Part shown: piece by piece, positions 34,511-44,298 of the stretch
Numbering within the stretch: the stretch's first letter is position 1
Layout: the number at the start of each line of letters is the position of its first letter
Made by a program: the position numbers and the translations under genes
Source: Photobacterium arenosum
GTDB taxonomy: Bacteria > Pseudomonadota > Gammaproteobacteria > Enterobacterales > Vibrionaceae
Direction: 5' to 3'
Length of the DNA: 64,000 bases
Assembly: GCF_014841115.1 (NCBI RefSeq)
Contig: NZ_JACYTP010000002.1
Span: forward strand, 62,001 to 126,000
Notes under the pieces: model-generated
Databases searched by the model: none
Told to the model about the DNA's origin: nothing
The model's input: the letters and a program-made list of their open reading frames with translations, nothing else

Positions 34511-35452
34511 ATGGATGAGACCGAATGCAATTGTAAGAAAGGGACACCGGCCTGGATGGCAACGTTCGCCGATCTGGCGACCCTGCTGATGTGTTTCTTC
34601 GTGCTGCTGTTGTCATTTTCTGAGCTGGACGTCCTGAAGTTCAAGCAAATTGCAGGTTCTCTGAAATTTGCCTTTGGTGTGCAGAACATGGTGGAGGTGA
34701 AAGACATTCCAAAAGGCACCAGTGTTATTGCACAGGAATTTCGTCCGGGGCGGCCTGAGCCCACCCCGATTGAAGTCATCATGCAGCAAACCATTGACAT
34801 GACGCAGCGGACGCTGGACTTTCATGAAGGTGAATCGGATAAGGCCGGCGGTACGAAACGCGAAGCCGGTAAGCTGACTGGTGGGCGCTCCGAGCATACC
34901 GCCACCCAGATGAACCAGAATACTCAGTCGGAAATGACCCAAGCTCAGCAGCAACTGGCTGATGTCTTGCAAACGGCCCTTGAGCGAGAAATACAGGAAA
35001 ATCTGATTGAGGTTGAAAACCTGGGTCAGCAGGTGGTGATCCGTATTCGTGAAAAAGGGGCATTTCCGGAAGGGTCGGCTTTTCTGCAACCCAAATTTCG
35101 TCCGCTGGTGCGCCAGGTGGCTGATCTGGTCAAAGACGTGCCTGGCGTGATTACCGTTTCTGGTCATACTGATAATCAACGTCTGGATTCAGAGTTGTAT
35201 CGCTCCAACTGGGACTTGTCGGCACAGCGAGCTGTGTCCGTTGCTCAGGAAATGGAAAAAGTGCAAGGCTTTGATCATAACCGGATGCGTGTGCTGGGAC
35301 TGGCAGATACCTCGCCGCTGGACAGCAATGACACCCTGGATGGACGTAAACGTAACCGCCGGGTAGAAATTGCCATCATGCAGGGTAAACCGCATTTTAC
35401 CAATGAACTGACCAGCGACCCGGCAGGGGAATCTGCCGTCCCGTCAAATTAA
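34511..35452 (+). CDS. pomB: Sodium-driven flagellar stator protein PomB
   Basis: A 313-residue protein with one N-terminal membrane segment containing the ion-binding Asp (TFADLATLLMCFFVLLLSF), a Gln-rich linker (about 135-165) and a C-terminal OmpA-like peptidoglycan-binding domain (VSGHTDNQ). ATG 34511 follows AAGGAGG at good spacing; an adjacent GTG would add one residue. Operon with pomA. Confidence 0.95.
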   Translation: MDETECNCKKGTPAWMATFADLATLLMCFFVLLLSFSELDVLKFKQIAGSLKFAFGVQNMVEVKDIPKGTSVIAQEFRPGRPEPTPIEVIMQQTIDMTQRTLDFHEGESDKAGGTKREAGKLTGGRSEHTATQMNQNTQSEMTQAQQQLADVLQTALEREIQENLIEVENLGQQVVIRIREKGAFPEGSAFLQPKFRPLVRQVADLVKDVPGVITVSGHTDNQRLDSELYRSNWDLSAQRAVSVAQEMEKVQGFDHNRMRVLGLADTSPLDSNDTLDGRKRNRRVEIAIMQGKPHFTNELTSDPAGESAVPSN

Positions 35453-35476
35453 GCCTACAATCTGAATAAGGACATG

Positions 35477-35512
35477 ATGCGCGTTCGCCTGACAGGGCGA
35501 ACACGCATCAGG
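35477..35512. other. Hairpin downstream of pomB
   Basis: GATGCGCGTTCGCC and GGCGAACACGCATC pair with one mismatch around six bases. No T run follows, so it may be a 3'-end stabiliser or part of a Rho-dependent end. Confidence 0.5.
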
Positions 35513-35611
35513 CGGCGAGGGCAAGAGCCATGATGGACCGCGTGTCTGTGAATCTCTGCAATCGCCGTTTTTCTGATAATCCTTTGTATTTCAGCGACCG
35601 CTTGCTTGCTG

Positions 35612-35617
35612 TATAAT
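35612..35617 (+). promoter_or_regulatory. Probable -10 element of thiI
   Basis: A perfect TATAAT, 39 bases before the thiI ATG; the -35 is weak (TTTCAG at 17 bases). Confidence 0.5.
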
Positions 35618-35655
35618 CCGCGCCTTTAGTTAGGCCCTGTGAAGCGAAGCATGTT

Positions 35656-37104
35656 ATGAAATTTATTGTAAAGCCCCATCCAGAGATTTTTGTAAAGAGT
35701 GAATCAGTGCGGAAGCGCTTTACCAAAATCCTGGAGTGCAATATCCGCATTATCCTTCAGCGCCTGTCTGATCAAGTGGCTGTGTACAACCGACGCAGCT
35801 ACATTGATGTCACAGTGAAGGACGACAGCCTCCGTGATCAGGTTCTGACCGTACTGACCCAGACGCCTGGGATTCATCATGTGCTGGAAGTCAAACAAAC
35901 CGGTTTTACCGATATGCACGATATCTTCGAGCAGACTCTGGCCCATGTCGGCAACGAGCTTGACGGCAAAACCTTTTGTGTGCGCGCCAAGCGGGTTGGT
36001 AAACACGATTTCACCTCCATTGAGCTGGAACGTTACGTCGGCGGTGGTCTGAATCAGGCCTTTGAAAGTGCGAAAGTGCAACTGAAAAATCCGCAGGTGA
36101 CGGTCAATATTGAAGTGGACGGCGAGAAACTCAACCAGGTGCTTGCCCGCCATAAAGGGCTGGGTGGCTTCCCGCTGGGTACTCAGGAAGATGTATTGAG
36201 CCTGATCTCAGGCGGTTTCGATTCCGGTGTGTCCAGCTATCTGCACATCAAGCGCGGCAGTAAAGTGCATTACTGTTTCTTCAATCTTGGCGGTCCGGCA
36301 CACGAAATTGGTGTGAAGCAGGTTGCTCACTATCTGTGGAAGAAATTCGGCTCTTCGGCCAAAGTGAAGTTCATTGCCATTGATTTTGAACCTGTTGTGG
36401 CAGAAATCCTGGAAAATGTTGATGACGGCCAGATGGGCGTGGTGCTCAAGCGTATGTTCATGCGCGCGGCAGGCCAGGTTGCTGAACGTTTTGGTATTCA
36501 GGCACTGGTGACCGGCGAAGCACTGGGTCAGGTTTCAAGCCAGACGCTGACCAATCTGCGTCATATCGACAACGTGACAGATTCGCTGATCCTTCGTCCG
36601 CTGATCAACTGGGACAAAGAAGATATTATCAATATTGCCCGTGATATCGGTACGGAAGACTTTGCCAAGACCATGCCTGAATTTTGTGGTGTGATTTCGA
36701 AAAGCCCGACCGTGAAGGCGGTGAAAGAGAAACTGGAAACCGAAGAAGCCAAGTTTGATTTTGCGGTGCTGGATCGTGTGGTGAGTGAAGCCCGTATCCT
36801 TGATATCCGCGACATCGAAAAAGAAAGTCAGGAGCAGGCGCCTGAGATTGAGTTGGTGGATCAGATTGACGGCAACAGCACAGTGCTGGATATCCGCAGC
36901 CCGGATGAAGAAGATGAAAGCCCGCTGCATATCGAAGGGGTTGAAATCAAGCATTTGCCGTTTTACAAACTGGCGACCCAGTTTGGCGATTTACCTCAGG
37001 ATAAAACCTACCTGCTGTATTGCGCTCGCGGTGTGATGAGCCGCTTACAGGCCCTGTACCTGAAAGAAAATGGTTTCGATAATGTGAAGGTTTATCGCCC
37101 GTAA
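35656..37104 (+). CDS. thiI: tRNA 4-thiouridine synthase ThiI
   Basis: A 482-residue sulfurtransferase for 4-thiouridine in tRNA and for the thiazole of thiamine. Order: ferredoxin-like and THUMP domains (1-165), PP-loop ATPase with SGGFDS (about 185-190), and a C-terminal rhodanese domain with active-site CARGVMS. It accepts sulfur from IscS. Presence of the rhodanese domain is typical of gammaproteobacteria. Confidence 0.97.
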   Translation: MKFIVKPHPEIFVKSESVRKRFTKILECNIRIILQRLSDQVAVYNRRSYIDVTVKDDSLRDQVLTVLTQTPGIHHVLEVKQTGFTDMHDIFEQTLAHVGNELDGKTFCVRAKRVGKHDFTSIELERYVGGGLNQAFESAKVQLKNPQVTVNIEVDGEKLNQVLARHKGLGGFPLGTQEDVLSLISGGFDSGVSSYLHIKRGSKVHYCFFNLGGPAHEIGVKQVAHYLWKKFGSSAKVKFIAIDFEPVVAEILENVDDGQMGVVLKRMFMRAAGQVAERFGIQALVTGEALGQVSSQTLTNLRHIDNVTDSLILRPLINWDKEDIINIARDIGTEDFAKTMPEFCGVISKSPTVKAVKEKLETEEAKFDFAVLDRVVSEARILDIRDIEKESQEQAPEIELVDQIDGNSTVLDIRSPDEEDESPLHIEGVEIKHLPFYKLATQFGDLPQDKTYLLYCARGVMSRLQALYLKENGFDNVKVYRP

Positions 37105-37115
37105 TCTTCCATTGC

Positions 37116-37160
37116 TTTTCGTTCCCTCCCCTTGGTAAGGGGAGGGCTAGGGTGGGGTTC
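37116..37160. repeat. Dispersed GC-rich repeat, short inverted copy C
   Basis: CCCTCCCCTTGGTAAGGGGA forms a hairpin, followed by GGGCTAGGGTGGGGTT, which reads on the other strand like the start of copies A and B. With copy B it forms a head-to-head pair between convergent thiI and yajL. Confidence 0.7.
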
Positions 37161-37175
37161 GTGAGGCGATCTAGA

Positions 37176-37297
37176 CTTTGCATTTGTGCCTTTTAACCCC
37201 CTCTTAACCTCCCCCTTGAAAAGGGGGAGGGATCGTACAGCGATGACTGAAACCACGAATATTCCCTCCTCTTACGAATTATGAAGGGGAGGGAATA
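37176..37297. repeat. Dispersed GC-rich palindromic repeat, copy B
   Basis: Contains CCTCCCCCTTGAAAAGGGGG, GATCGTACAG, CTGAAACCACG and TTCCCTCC in the same order as copy A at 13288. It fills the gap up to the 3' end of yajL and may work as its terminator or mRNA stabiliser. Confidence 0.85.
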
Positions 37298-37927
37298 TCA
37301 GCTTTTCCCAAGCACGTCATAACTCATACTTGGCCACATCACCATAGGTTCTGCCACTTTGGCGGTTGTTGCTTTCCCCAGCAGCAGGGTGATGATTTCC
37401 AGTGCAAACTCTTGCGAAGTGCCCGGTGCCTGGCTGGTCAGCAGATTATTGTTCACATCAAACATCACGCGACGACCTTCACGGCGACGGTGCTCAGGAA
37501 TACGATTAACAAAGGCCGGGTGAGCCGTCATCAGCGCGTCCGGATACAGCTGGTGATGTTCCAGCACCACAGCAGGTGCGGCACAGATCGCCGCCACAAG
37601 CTTACCGTCGTATTTATGCTGTTTAATGAATTCAACCGTCAGTGTGCTGTCTCTGAGATATTCTGCGCCAGGCAGCCCGCCGGGCAGTACCACGCAGTCG
37701 AACGGTTCATCCGCAATCTCAACCAGCGGGCAGTCCGCTGTCAGTGTAATGCCCTGCGAGCCTTTCATCGCCAGTGCCCCATCCTCAGCCACGCTGGCAA
37801 TGGTGACTTGCATGCCGGCCCTGATCAGAATATCAACCGTGTTGATGACTTCCATTTCCTCACTGCCGGGGGCAATACAGACCGCCACTTTGGGGGGCCG
37901 GACTGAGGATTGTTGTGGGTTAGCCAT
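37298..37927 (-). CDS. yajL: DJ-1/PfpI family protein YajL
   Basis: A 209-residue DJ-1 superfamily protein with nucleophile elbow AICAAPA (conserved Cys) and acidic partner in PGSEEME. YajL protects proteins against oxidative and carbonyl stress. Its start overlaps the end of panE by eight bases, as in other gammaproteobacteria where the two are neighbours. Confidence 0.9.
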   Translation of the reverse strand: MANPQQSSVRPPKVAVCIAPGSEEMEVINTVDILIRAGMQVTIASVAEDGALAMKGSQGITLTADCPLVEIADEPFDCVVLPGGLPGAEYLRDSTLTVEFIKQHKYDGKLVAAICAAPAVVLEHHQLYPDALMTAHPAFVNRIPEHRRREGRRVMFDVNNNLLTSQAPGTSQEFALEIITLLLGKATTAKVAEPMVMWPSMSYDVLGKS

Positions 37928-38819
37928 AGTTTTGCTCCAAATGTTTTATCTGTTGCCACAAGGCGACGTTCGCCGGGGTGGCAAGCTGAAAGTGGTGTGC
38001 CTGCTCAATCAGAAAGCCGGTAATGGCGTCGATTTCTGTCGGCCGCCGGTTGGCAACATCCTGCTGCATGGATGAGCAGTTGGCCGCCGTGGCTTTGATC
38101 ACTGTCAGGGTACGTTGCCAGAGAGCGTCTGCGCTGGTGGTGTAGCCGACGGCTGTCATGACAGCCGCAACTTCGCGGCAGACAGCCGTCAGTTCGGCAC
38201 TAAAATCCGGCGCAGCCAGATCGCCATTGCGGCATTGGTGGATGGCCGTCAGCGGATTGATGGCGCAATTGATCGCCAGTTTCTGCCATTGCGGATAGTG
38301 AATATCATCATGCCACTGGCAGGGAGCCAGAGCCGTGTCCAGCATCCCAGCCAGTGCCTGCCACTGATTGCCGGCTGCATTTACAGCGCCCAGCCAGGTC
38401 GGGCCAGATCCTGTATGGCGTACGCTGTGGCTGTCGACACGTAACGCCGCCTGAGAGGTGGTTGCATACAGTACCGGGTTATCTGGCAGCAGTTGCAGCA
38501 CCTCGTTTTCGGTACCCATGCCGTTGTGCATCACAATCACAGGCGTTGAGGCGTCCAGCCAGGGGGCGATGCTCTTTATTGCCTCGGAGACCTGAAAGGC
38601 TTTTACTGTGATCAGAACGATATCGCTGCGGCTGAGCTGGTCGGGCTGATTGCAGCAAAAGGTGAAAGCGTCCAGATTCGTCGTATCAATACCTTGCCAG
38701 TTCAACGTATAGGTACTGTCAGTCTGGCGGCGCCAAAGGTGTACGGTGTGGCCTTGTCTGGCCAGAGCTCCTGCCCAGAGGCTGCCTATGGCGCCAGCGC
38801 CGACTAAGGTAATGTTCAC
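37920..38819 (-). CDS. panE: 2-dehydropantoate 2-reductase
   Basis: A 299-residue NADPH-dependent reductase making pantoate for coenzyme A. N-terminal Rossmann motif LVGAGAIGSLW, conserved Lys in LITVKAFQ and the KLAINCAINPLTA helix. GTG 38819 with AAGG upstream gives the usual family start; a longer GTG start nine codons upstream is possible. Confidence 0.93.
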   Translation of the reverse strand: MNITLVGAGAIGSLWAGALARQGHTVHLWRRQTDSTYTLNWQGIDTTNLDAFTFCCNQPDQLSRSDIVLITVKAFQVSEAIKSIAPWLDASTPVIVMHNGMGTENEVLQLLPDNPVLYATTSQAALRVDSHSVRHTGSGPTWLGAVNAAGNQWQALAGMLDTALAPCQWHDDIHYPQWQKLAINCAINPLTAIHQCRNGDLAAPDFSAELTAVCREVAAVMTAVGYTTSADALWQRTLTVIKATAANCSSMQQDVANRRPTEIDAITGFLIEQAHHFQLATPANVALWQQIKHLEQNYG

Positions 38820-38881
38820 GGTATTGCCTTTTGGGAAAGGGATCACTGAAGCCTATTGTAGCGGCTGTGAAATCAAGGGGT

Positions 38882-38920
38882 AAAGCAAAAGTCCGGATAC
38901 CTGAGTACCCGGACCGGATG
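38882..38920 (-). terminator. Terminator after the ompK paralogue
   Basis: On the minus strand GTCCGGGTAC pairs with GTATCCGGAC (one G-U) around TCAG, followed by TTTTGCTTT. Confidence 0.8.
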
Positions 38921-38924
38921 TTAT

Positions 38925-39737
38925 TCAGAATTTATAGGTGACAGAGAAATAATGGGATGGGCCGGTTGACTCAAAGCTATCTGAATCTTCAATCAGGTAA
39001 ACATCATAGAAGAGTTTCAGGCCGTATCCGACGGAAAAGCGATCGGAGTGCCAGTAAAGCCCGTTGAACCAGTTCCCGCCATGTGTGGCCTGGGAATTGC
39101 CGTTAAACTCATCATCTGCCCCGAACTGGTAATCAATATAGCCCTGATAGGAAATGAATGAGCCATTATCAAAGGTATAGAAGGGTTTAAACCAGTTGGT
39201 GGATATCTGGTAGCCGTTCCAGTCTTTCGCGTTGACATCATACAAGCCATACAGATTCAGGCCCACTTTACCAAACCAGGGCACAATGATATCGGAGCCA
39301 ATCCCCCAGAAGGAATTATTGACGTCATGCGCACCGCCTCCCCAGTTGAACAGGGTGGCAAAATAGAGTTCCTGCACCGGGCCGAATGAGAGATCGGTTT
39401 TGGTTAATGCATCGAGCGAAACCCGTGGTGCAAACTTCATGAACATTTTGGGTCTGTCTTTCTTGTCACTGGCATCGCTTTCTGTCAGATCGAAGAAATC
39501 CACATAGCCGTAAAGGTCAAAAATACCCGACCGACCACCAAATTCCATTTCCAGATAGTCATGACCGGATGGATCGCTGGGCGCACGGGGATACTCTTCC
39601 AGTGCGTACATCAGATTGAACTGAAACCATTTATAGTCATTTTTATGGATATCGCCGTCAGTGTAGTCAGCGGCAAAAGCGGTTCCGGGACATACCAGTG
39701 CTGCTCCAAGAGCCAAAGCTAAACGAGTCTGTTTCAT
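38925..39737 (-). CDS. OmpK/Tsx-like outer membrane channel, divergent paralogue
   Basis: A 270-residue outer membrane protein: signal peptide to about AFA, mature start ADYTDGDIHKNDYKW, many amphipathic strands, and C-terminal Phe (SVTYKF) recognised by the BAM machinery. Closely similar to the neighbouring OmpK but with insertions in loops, such as EEYPRAPSDPSG near residue 55 and GADDEFNGNSQAT. Nucleoside-type channel by family; may serve another ligand or escape phage that use OmpK. Confidence 0.88.
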   Translation of the reverse strand: MKQTRLALALGAALVCPGTAFAADYTDGDIHKNDYKWFQFNLMYALEEYPRAPSDPSGHDYLEMEFGGRSGIFDLYGYVDFFDLTESDASDKKDRPKMFMKFAPRVSLDALTKTDLSFGPVQELYFATLFNWGGGAHDVNNSFWGIGSDIIVPWFGKVGLNLYGLYDVNAKDWNGYQISTNWFKPFYTFDNGSFISYQGYIDYQFGADDEFNGNSQATHGGNWFNGLYWHSDRFSVGYGLKLFYDVYLIEDSDSFESTGPSHYFSVTYKF

Positions 39738-40037
39738 GTTGGCGTTCTCACTTATCGTTGCCATTGCTTAGTAACACTTCTGCCAAGAGGCTTGTTTCTT
39801 AACAGAAAGACAGTGTCTAACTTAAAAGATTAGTGGATTGCGGATGGGATGCCTTAGAAGTAAGAAAATAATCTGTGCTCTGGAGAGTGATACAGATCGT
39901 AACTTTAGAAATCAGTCAGAAAATCAGTCAGATGAGAGGGTTTGGCAGGAGAATAAAATCGTCTCAGGAGTTAGAACGAAAACAAAGGCGCCGGGAAGGC
40001 GCCTTTGCAGGATTCAGAGTGTTGCTCAGGGCAAGCC
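39738..40037. other. Intergenic region between ompK paralogues
   Basis: The left part is promoter DNA for the downstream paralogue; the right end holds the terminator of ompK. Nothing else recognised. Confidence 0.6.
39979..40006 (-). terminator. Terminator after ompK
   Basis: AAAGGCGCC and GGCGCCTTT pair perfectly around GGGAA; leftward the stem is followed by GTTTTCG. It separates the two ompK genes into separate transcripts. Confidence 0.82.
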
Positions 40038-40826
40038 TCAGAACTTGTAAGTCACGCTGACATAGTGGCTGATACCGGTCGATTTGAGGGAATCAGAGTC
40101 TTTAATACCGTACACGTCTTTGTAGGCTTTCAGGCCGTAACCCACCGCATAGCGCTCAGAGTGCCAGTAGATACCGTTGAACATGACGCCGCCGTTGCTG
40201 GCAGAAGAGTACTCTTCTTTCATCTCAAACTGGTAATCAATGTAGCCCTGGTATGACACGAAGCTGCCGTTGTCCAGGGTATAGAAAGGTTTGAACCAGT
40301 TGGTCGAAATCTGGTAACCGTTCCAGTCTTTTTGGTTCATGTCATATAGGCCGTACAGGTTCAGGCCGATTTTGCCCAGCCAAGGTACGTTCACATCTGA
40401 GCCAAGACCAACGAAAGAGTTGTTTACGCCGTCAGCGCTGCCATCCCAGTTGAACAAAGTTGCTACATAAAGTTCTTGAACTGGACCAAAAGACAGGTCG
40501 GTCTGGGTCAGAGCATCCAGAGAAACACGTGGCGCAAACTTCATGAACATTTTTGGTCTACCAGCTTTATCGCTGTCTGGATCGCTGGTCAGGTTGAAGA
40601 TGTCGACATAACCGTACAGATCGAAGATACCGGAACGGCCGCCGAATTCCATTTCCAGATAGTCGTGGCTGGATTCGCCTGGCAGCTCGTCAAATGCGTA
40701 CATCAGGTTGAACTGAGACCATTTGTAGTCGTTCTTGTGGATATTACCGTCGGTGTAATCAGCAGCATTTGTAGCAGCAGACAGGGAAGCTGCCAGTACA
40801 CTCAGTGCAACAAGGGATTTACGCAT
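40038..40826 (-). CDS. ompK: Outer membrane protein OmpK
   Basis: A 262-residue porin of the nucleoside-channel Tsx family, with signal peptide MRKSLVALSVLAASLSAATN and mature start ADYTDGNIHKNDYKW. It matches the Vibrio OmpK type (DELPGESSHDYLEMEFGGRS), the receptor of vibriophage KVP40. C-terminal VSVTYKF is a BAM signal. ATG 40826 has GAGAG upstream; a TTG two codons earlier is unlikely. Confidence 0.93.
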   Translation of the reverse strand: MRKSLVALSVLAASLSAATNAADYTDGNIHKNDYKWSQFNLMYAFDELPGESSHDYLEMEFGGRSGIFDLYGYVDIFNLTSDPDSDKAGRPKMFMKFAPRVSLDALTQTDLSFGPVQELYVATLFNWDGSADGVNNSFVGLGSDVNVPWLGKIGLNLYGLYDMNQKDWNGYQISTNWFKPFYTLDNGSFVSYQGYIDYQFEMKEEYSSASNGGVMFNGIYWHSERYAVGYGLKAYKDVYGIKDSDSLKSTGISHYVSVTYKF

Positions 40827-41221
40827 CGTCAACTCTCGCTAATTGAATTAAAACACCGGACTTTTTTGACTAGTCCGTATCAATGGCGGGAAGTATATTG
40901 TTTGATGTCACTAATGTGAATGTAACAAAAGACCAGTTGTTTTTTGATTGTGAGTTTGATCTTGTGTAATGGATTGCAAAAAAAATCAAAAGTGATTTTG
41001 ATCTCTTTTTGTTCGCTATTGGATGTAATTTTTCTGATCTAAATGAGTAATAGGTCAGTTATTGCCCATGTCTGGTATGCGGGAAAGTTAACTGAGATCA
41101 AATAAAGTCAACTTGAGAGTCAAAATTATCAACAGATATAGAAACAGAGGGGAGAGGGGCAAGCTATCTGGCCTGACATGTTGGAACGCTCAGGCCAGAT
41201 AAAGTTCCCGGACAAGGTTAT
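40827..41221. other. Region upstream of ompK and downstream of ampG
   Basis: AT-rich promoter region of ompK. A TGTGA half-site with a poor second half (near 40950) might bind CRP, but I do not call it. At 41165-41201 a perfect 12-bp inverted repeat (TATCTGGCCTGA/TCAGGCCAGATA) follows ampG; no T run, so its role as terminator is uncertain. Confidence 0.55.
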
Positions 41222-42586
41222 TTAGTTCTGATGAGGGGCGTATTTCGCCACCGCTTTGATGAGGATCAGTACAGGTAAGCCGATCAATGCGGTACTCAGA
41301 AAGAACATGTTATAGCCCCAGTGATCAACAAACAGGCCTGAAAAACCGGCAAGAAATTTCGGGAACAGCAACATGATGGAGCTGAAAAGGGCATATTGGG
41401 TAGCAGAGAACGCCACGTTGGTCAGGCCGGACATAAAGGCAATAAAGGCAGCGGTGGCAATGCCCGCACTCAGGTTATCAATCGAGATCACCAAAGTCAG
41501 CATAGGCAGGCTGTTGCCGATATAGGTAAAGGCCATAAACAGCAGGTTAGTGAATGCGGCCAGCACAGCGCCCAGAGCCAGAATCCGCAGCGTGTTATAG
41601 CGGTAAATTAATATACCGCCCAGGCCCGCACCAGCCAGTGTCATGATTACGCCGTATATTTTCGAGACAGAAGCTACTTCGGTTTTGCTGAACCCCATAT
41701 CAACATAGAAAGCATTGGCCATCACGCCCATGACGACATCTGAGATACGGTAACAGCCGATCAGCGCCAGCAGCAGCAGGCCGGCTCTCCCATAGCGCGA
41801 GAAGAAATCGATAAAAGGCATGATCGCAGAGGTATAAAACCAGGCACACATACGGGCCAGCCAGTGCGGCATGTTCCCGGCTGCCAGTCTTTGGCGGATC
41901 TCCGCTTCCAGCGCATCCATTTCTTTGCCGTTACGTGCTGGTTCATGAATGCAAAGCGCGGTGATCAGGCCGACGGCCATAAAGCCGGCCATGATGAAAT
42001 AGGCAGTTTTCCAGCCGATAGGGTCATAGCCGGTGTCTGAACCGAATAAAGCGGCAAAAGCCAGTGCGCCAGCGCCAGCCATGATCATGGCCAGTCGGTA
42101 GCCTGTCATATAAGCGGCAGCCAGCGCGGCCTGCAAGCGTTCCGTTGCCAGTTCTATCCGGTAAGCATCAATCACTATGTCCTGCGACGCGGAAGAAAAC
42201 GCCACTATCACAGCAAATACCGCTAACTGGTATAAATCAATCTGCGGATTACTTAGCGCCATACCGCACAGTGAGGCGATGATCAGCAGTTGCGAGAATA
42301 CCATCCAGCCACGGCGACGGCCCAATAAGCTGGACAGTACAGGTACGGGGAAGCGGTCAATCAGTGGTGACCATATCCATTTAAAGCCGTATGCGAGCGC
42401 GACCCAGCTGAAATAGCCAATGTCAGTACGGCTGACTTCTGCTTCACGCAGCCAGAATGACAGGGTACCAAAAACCAGCAAAATGGGCAGACCGGACGAA
42501 AATCCGAGTGCCAGCATGATGAGAACTTTTTTTTCGAGATATACGCGCCACCCGGTGTTCGGGCGATCGTCGACGGTATGCTCCAT
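41222..42586 (-). CDS. ampG: Muropeptide transporter AmpG
   Basis: A 454-residue major-facilitator protein with 12-14 segments. The start KVLIMLALGFSSGLPILLVF and the loop WSPLIDRFPVP are AmpG signatures. It imports GlcNAc-anhydroMurNAc peptides for cell-wall recycling and indirectly beta-lactamase induction. Followed by an inverted repeat. Confidence 0.93.
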   Translation of the reverse strand: MEHTVDDRPNTGWRVYLEKKVLIMLALGFSSGLPILLVFGTLSFWLREAEVSRTDIGYFSWVALAYGFKWIWSPLIDRFPVPVLSSLLGRRRGWMVFSQLLIIASLCGMALSNPQIDLYQLAVFAVIVAFSSASQDIVIDAYRIELATERLQAALAAAYMTGYRLAMIMAGAGALAFAALFGSDTGYDPIGWKTAYFIMAGFMAVGLITALCIHEPARNGKEMDALEAEIRQRLAAGNMPHWLARMCAWFYTSAIMPFIDFFSRYGRAGLLLLALIGCYRISDVVMGVMANAFYVDMGFSKTEVASVSKIYGVIMTLAGAGLGGILIYRYNTLRILALGAVLAAFTNLLFMAFTYIGNSLPMLTLVISIDNLSAGIATAAFIAFMSGLTNVAFSATQYALFSSIMLLFPKFLAGFSGLFVDHWGYNMFFLSTALIGLPVLILIKAVAKYAPHQN

Positions 42587-42712
42587 GTGGAGTGGCCTCT
42601 GCTACTGATTACTATCTGGTTCCAGATTTAGCGCTATAAGGTAACAGCAAGCGCGGGTGAGAAAAACCATCGGAAAGTCAAAGTGTGGTGAGTTTGGGGG
42701 CAAAGTACTGCT

Positions 42713-43075
42713 TTAGGGGCGAATGCCCTGCATTTTGTCGGGTGCCTCACCGATACCCAGCAGGAATTTAGCGCCGGCAGTGACACGAAACTGGATAAAG
42801 CAGTTGCCCAGCAACTGGTGTTCTTCCAGCGACTCCATCAGATGCAGCAGATACCAGTACACGGACTCATAGGTATTGTCAGGCGTACCGCTGGGGATCG
42901 ACAGCAGCCACCAGTCATGCAGATGCTCTGTGCAGGTTTTTTTTAAGGAGTCGTAGCTGGTATCACCATTAATGGTGCCCAGCATAGAAACAGCCAGAGC
43001 GGGTGCGTAATCAGTAATGTGACTGGCAATTTGCTCTGTCGGCACATCCGGCATTGAGGAAACAAGTTTGAGCAT
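42713..43075 (-). CDS. Hypothetical protein
   Basis: A 120-residue, mostly helical soluble protein without signal peptide or known motif; it contains WWLLSIPSGTPDNTYESVYW in the middle. ATG 43075 follows AGGGTGG. It lies between ampG and ppiA in the same direction, so it could be part of a shared transcript. Function not recognised. Confidence 0.75.
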   Translation of the reverse strand: MLKLVSSMPDVPTEQIASHITDYAPALAVSMLGTINGDTSYDSLKKTCTEHLHDWWLLSIPSGTPDNTYESVYWYLLHLMESLEEHQLLGNCFIQFRVTAGAKFLLGIGEAPDKMQGIRP

Positions 43076-43117
43076 AGGCACCACCCTGGCCGAAGATTAA
43101 CGGCCAGGGGCGTCAAT

Positions 43118-43672
43118 CTACTTGTTGATTAGGTTAATAGCTTTAATAACTATAGGCTGCTGAGGCACATCTTTCATACCTATTGAGCGGACTGTTGTTG
43201 TAGGAATCGCGGCCATTTTTTCAATAACTGAGAACCCTTTCACAACTTTTCCGAACACCGCATAACCCGGCTTGCCCGAGCGGCCGTCAAGAAAGGTATT
43301 GTTCTGGTAATTGATGTAGAACTGACGAGTGGCTGAATCGGCCACTTGTGTCCGCGCCATTGCTAGGGTGGCTCTTTGGTTGCTCAGGCCGTTATCTGAT
43401 TCATTCTTGATAGGCTCGTAACTCGGGCGCTGCTGTAAATCGGCATCAAATCCACCACCTTGCGCCATGAATCCCGGAATAACCCGGTGGAAAATGGTGC
43501 CCACATAGCTGCCGTCTTCGACATAGCGCAGGAAGTTTTTGGTGGTGACTGGCGCTTGCTCTTCATTCAGCTCAACCACAAATTCGCCCAGACTGGTTTC
43601 AATGGCAACCTGAGTGGCGGCAGAGGCTGAAAACGAGAGTGCCAGCAGGGTGGCAGTGATAAAATGTCGCAT
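43118..43672 (-). CDS. ppiA: Periplasmic peptidyl-prolyl cis-trans isomerase A
   Basis: A 184-residue cyclophilin with signal peptide (to about SASAAT). Active-site residues are in FHRVIPGFMAQGGG and QFYINYQNNTFLD; a C-terminal PGYAVFGKV completes the fold. It assists proline isomerisation in exported proteins. Its start codon overlaps the yajG stop. Confidence 0.93.
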   Translation of the reverse strand: MRHFITATLLALSFSASAATQVAIETSLGEFVVELNEEQAPVTTKNFLRYVEDGSYVGTIFHRVIPGFMAQGGGFDADLQQRPSYEPIKNESDNGLSNQRATLAMARTQVADSATRQFYINYQNNTFLDGRSGKPGYAVFGKVVKGFSVIEKMAAIPTTTVRSIGMKDVPQQPIVIKAINLINK

Positions 43673-44241
43673 TACAGGTTTTCCTCCATGTAGCTGTTCA
43701 GTTCAGTATCAGACTGGATGTCACGAAGTACGGCATCCATCAGACCCGTCATCGCCACTTCCATTGACTCTGTTGACGCTGTCATCGCGCCTTCCCGGGA
43801 TGATTTACCCGCATAACGTTTAATGAATTTTCCGTTGGGGGTTGTCAGAACCAGCTGCAGCTGCAACTTGCTGTTCAGGGTGTGGCTGAAGGCGCTCTGT
43901 TTGACATTGACTATGGCTTCAAGAATATCCAGTCGCATTGTGTTCTGGCTTTCGTGACCAATTTGAAGGCCCTGAGAGGTCAACTGACGAGAAAGTGCGT
44001 CTTGTAATGTCAGGCGCAGGTTTTCTTTCGCGTGCAAGGGGTGAACGTTTTGATTGCCGTTATCTACCACTGCAACGAACTGGGCGGTGCGCAGGTCGCG
44101 GCTTTCAAGGGTCAGGCTTTGCCCCTCCAGGTCTGATTGTTTGGCCAGAGAAGGGGAGGGTTGGATAGAAAGCTGGGAGTCAGTCGGTGCCGTACAGGCA
44201 GTCAGCGCCAGCAGTGATACGGCGAAAATGAAGGGTTTCAT
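43672..44241 (-). CDS. yajG: YajG family lipoprotein
   Basis: A 189-residue lipoprotein with lipobox LTAC (Cys16). The mature part matches the YajG family of gammaproteobacterial lipoproteins often near ampG and bolA, which is the order here. Function unknown. Confidence 0.88.
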   Translation of the reverse strand: MKPFIFAVSLLALTACTAPTDSQLSIQPSPSLAKQSDLEGQSLTLESRDLRTAQFVAVVDNGNQNVHPLHAKENLRLTLQDALSRQLTSQGLQIGHESQNTMRLDILEAIVNVKQSAFSHTLNSKLQLQLVLTTPNGKFIKRYAGKSSREGAMTASTESMEVAMTGLMDAVLRDIQSDTELNSYMEENL

Positions 44242-44298
44242 CCGGTTTGTTCCTTATTAAACTGGCTGTCGTCAGCCGCAATGAGCAAAATTATGGGC

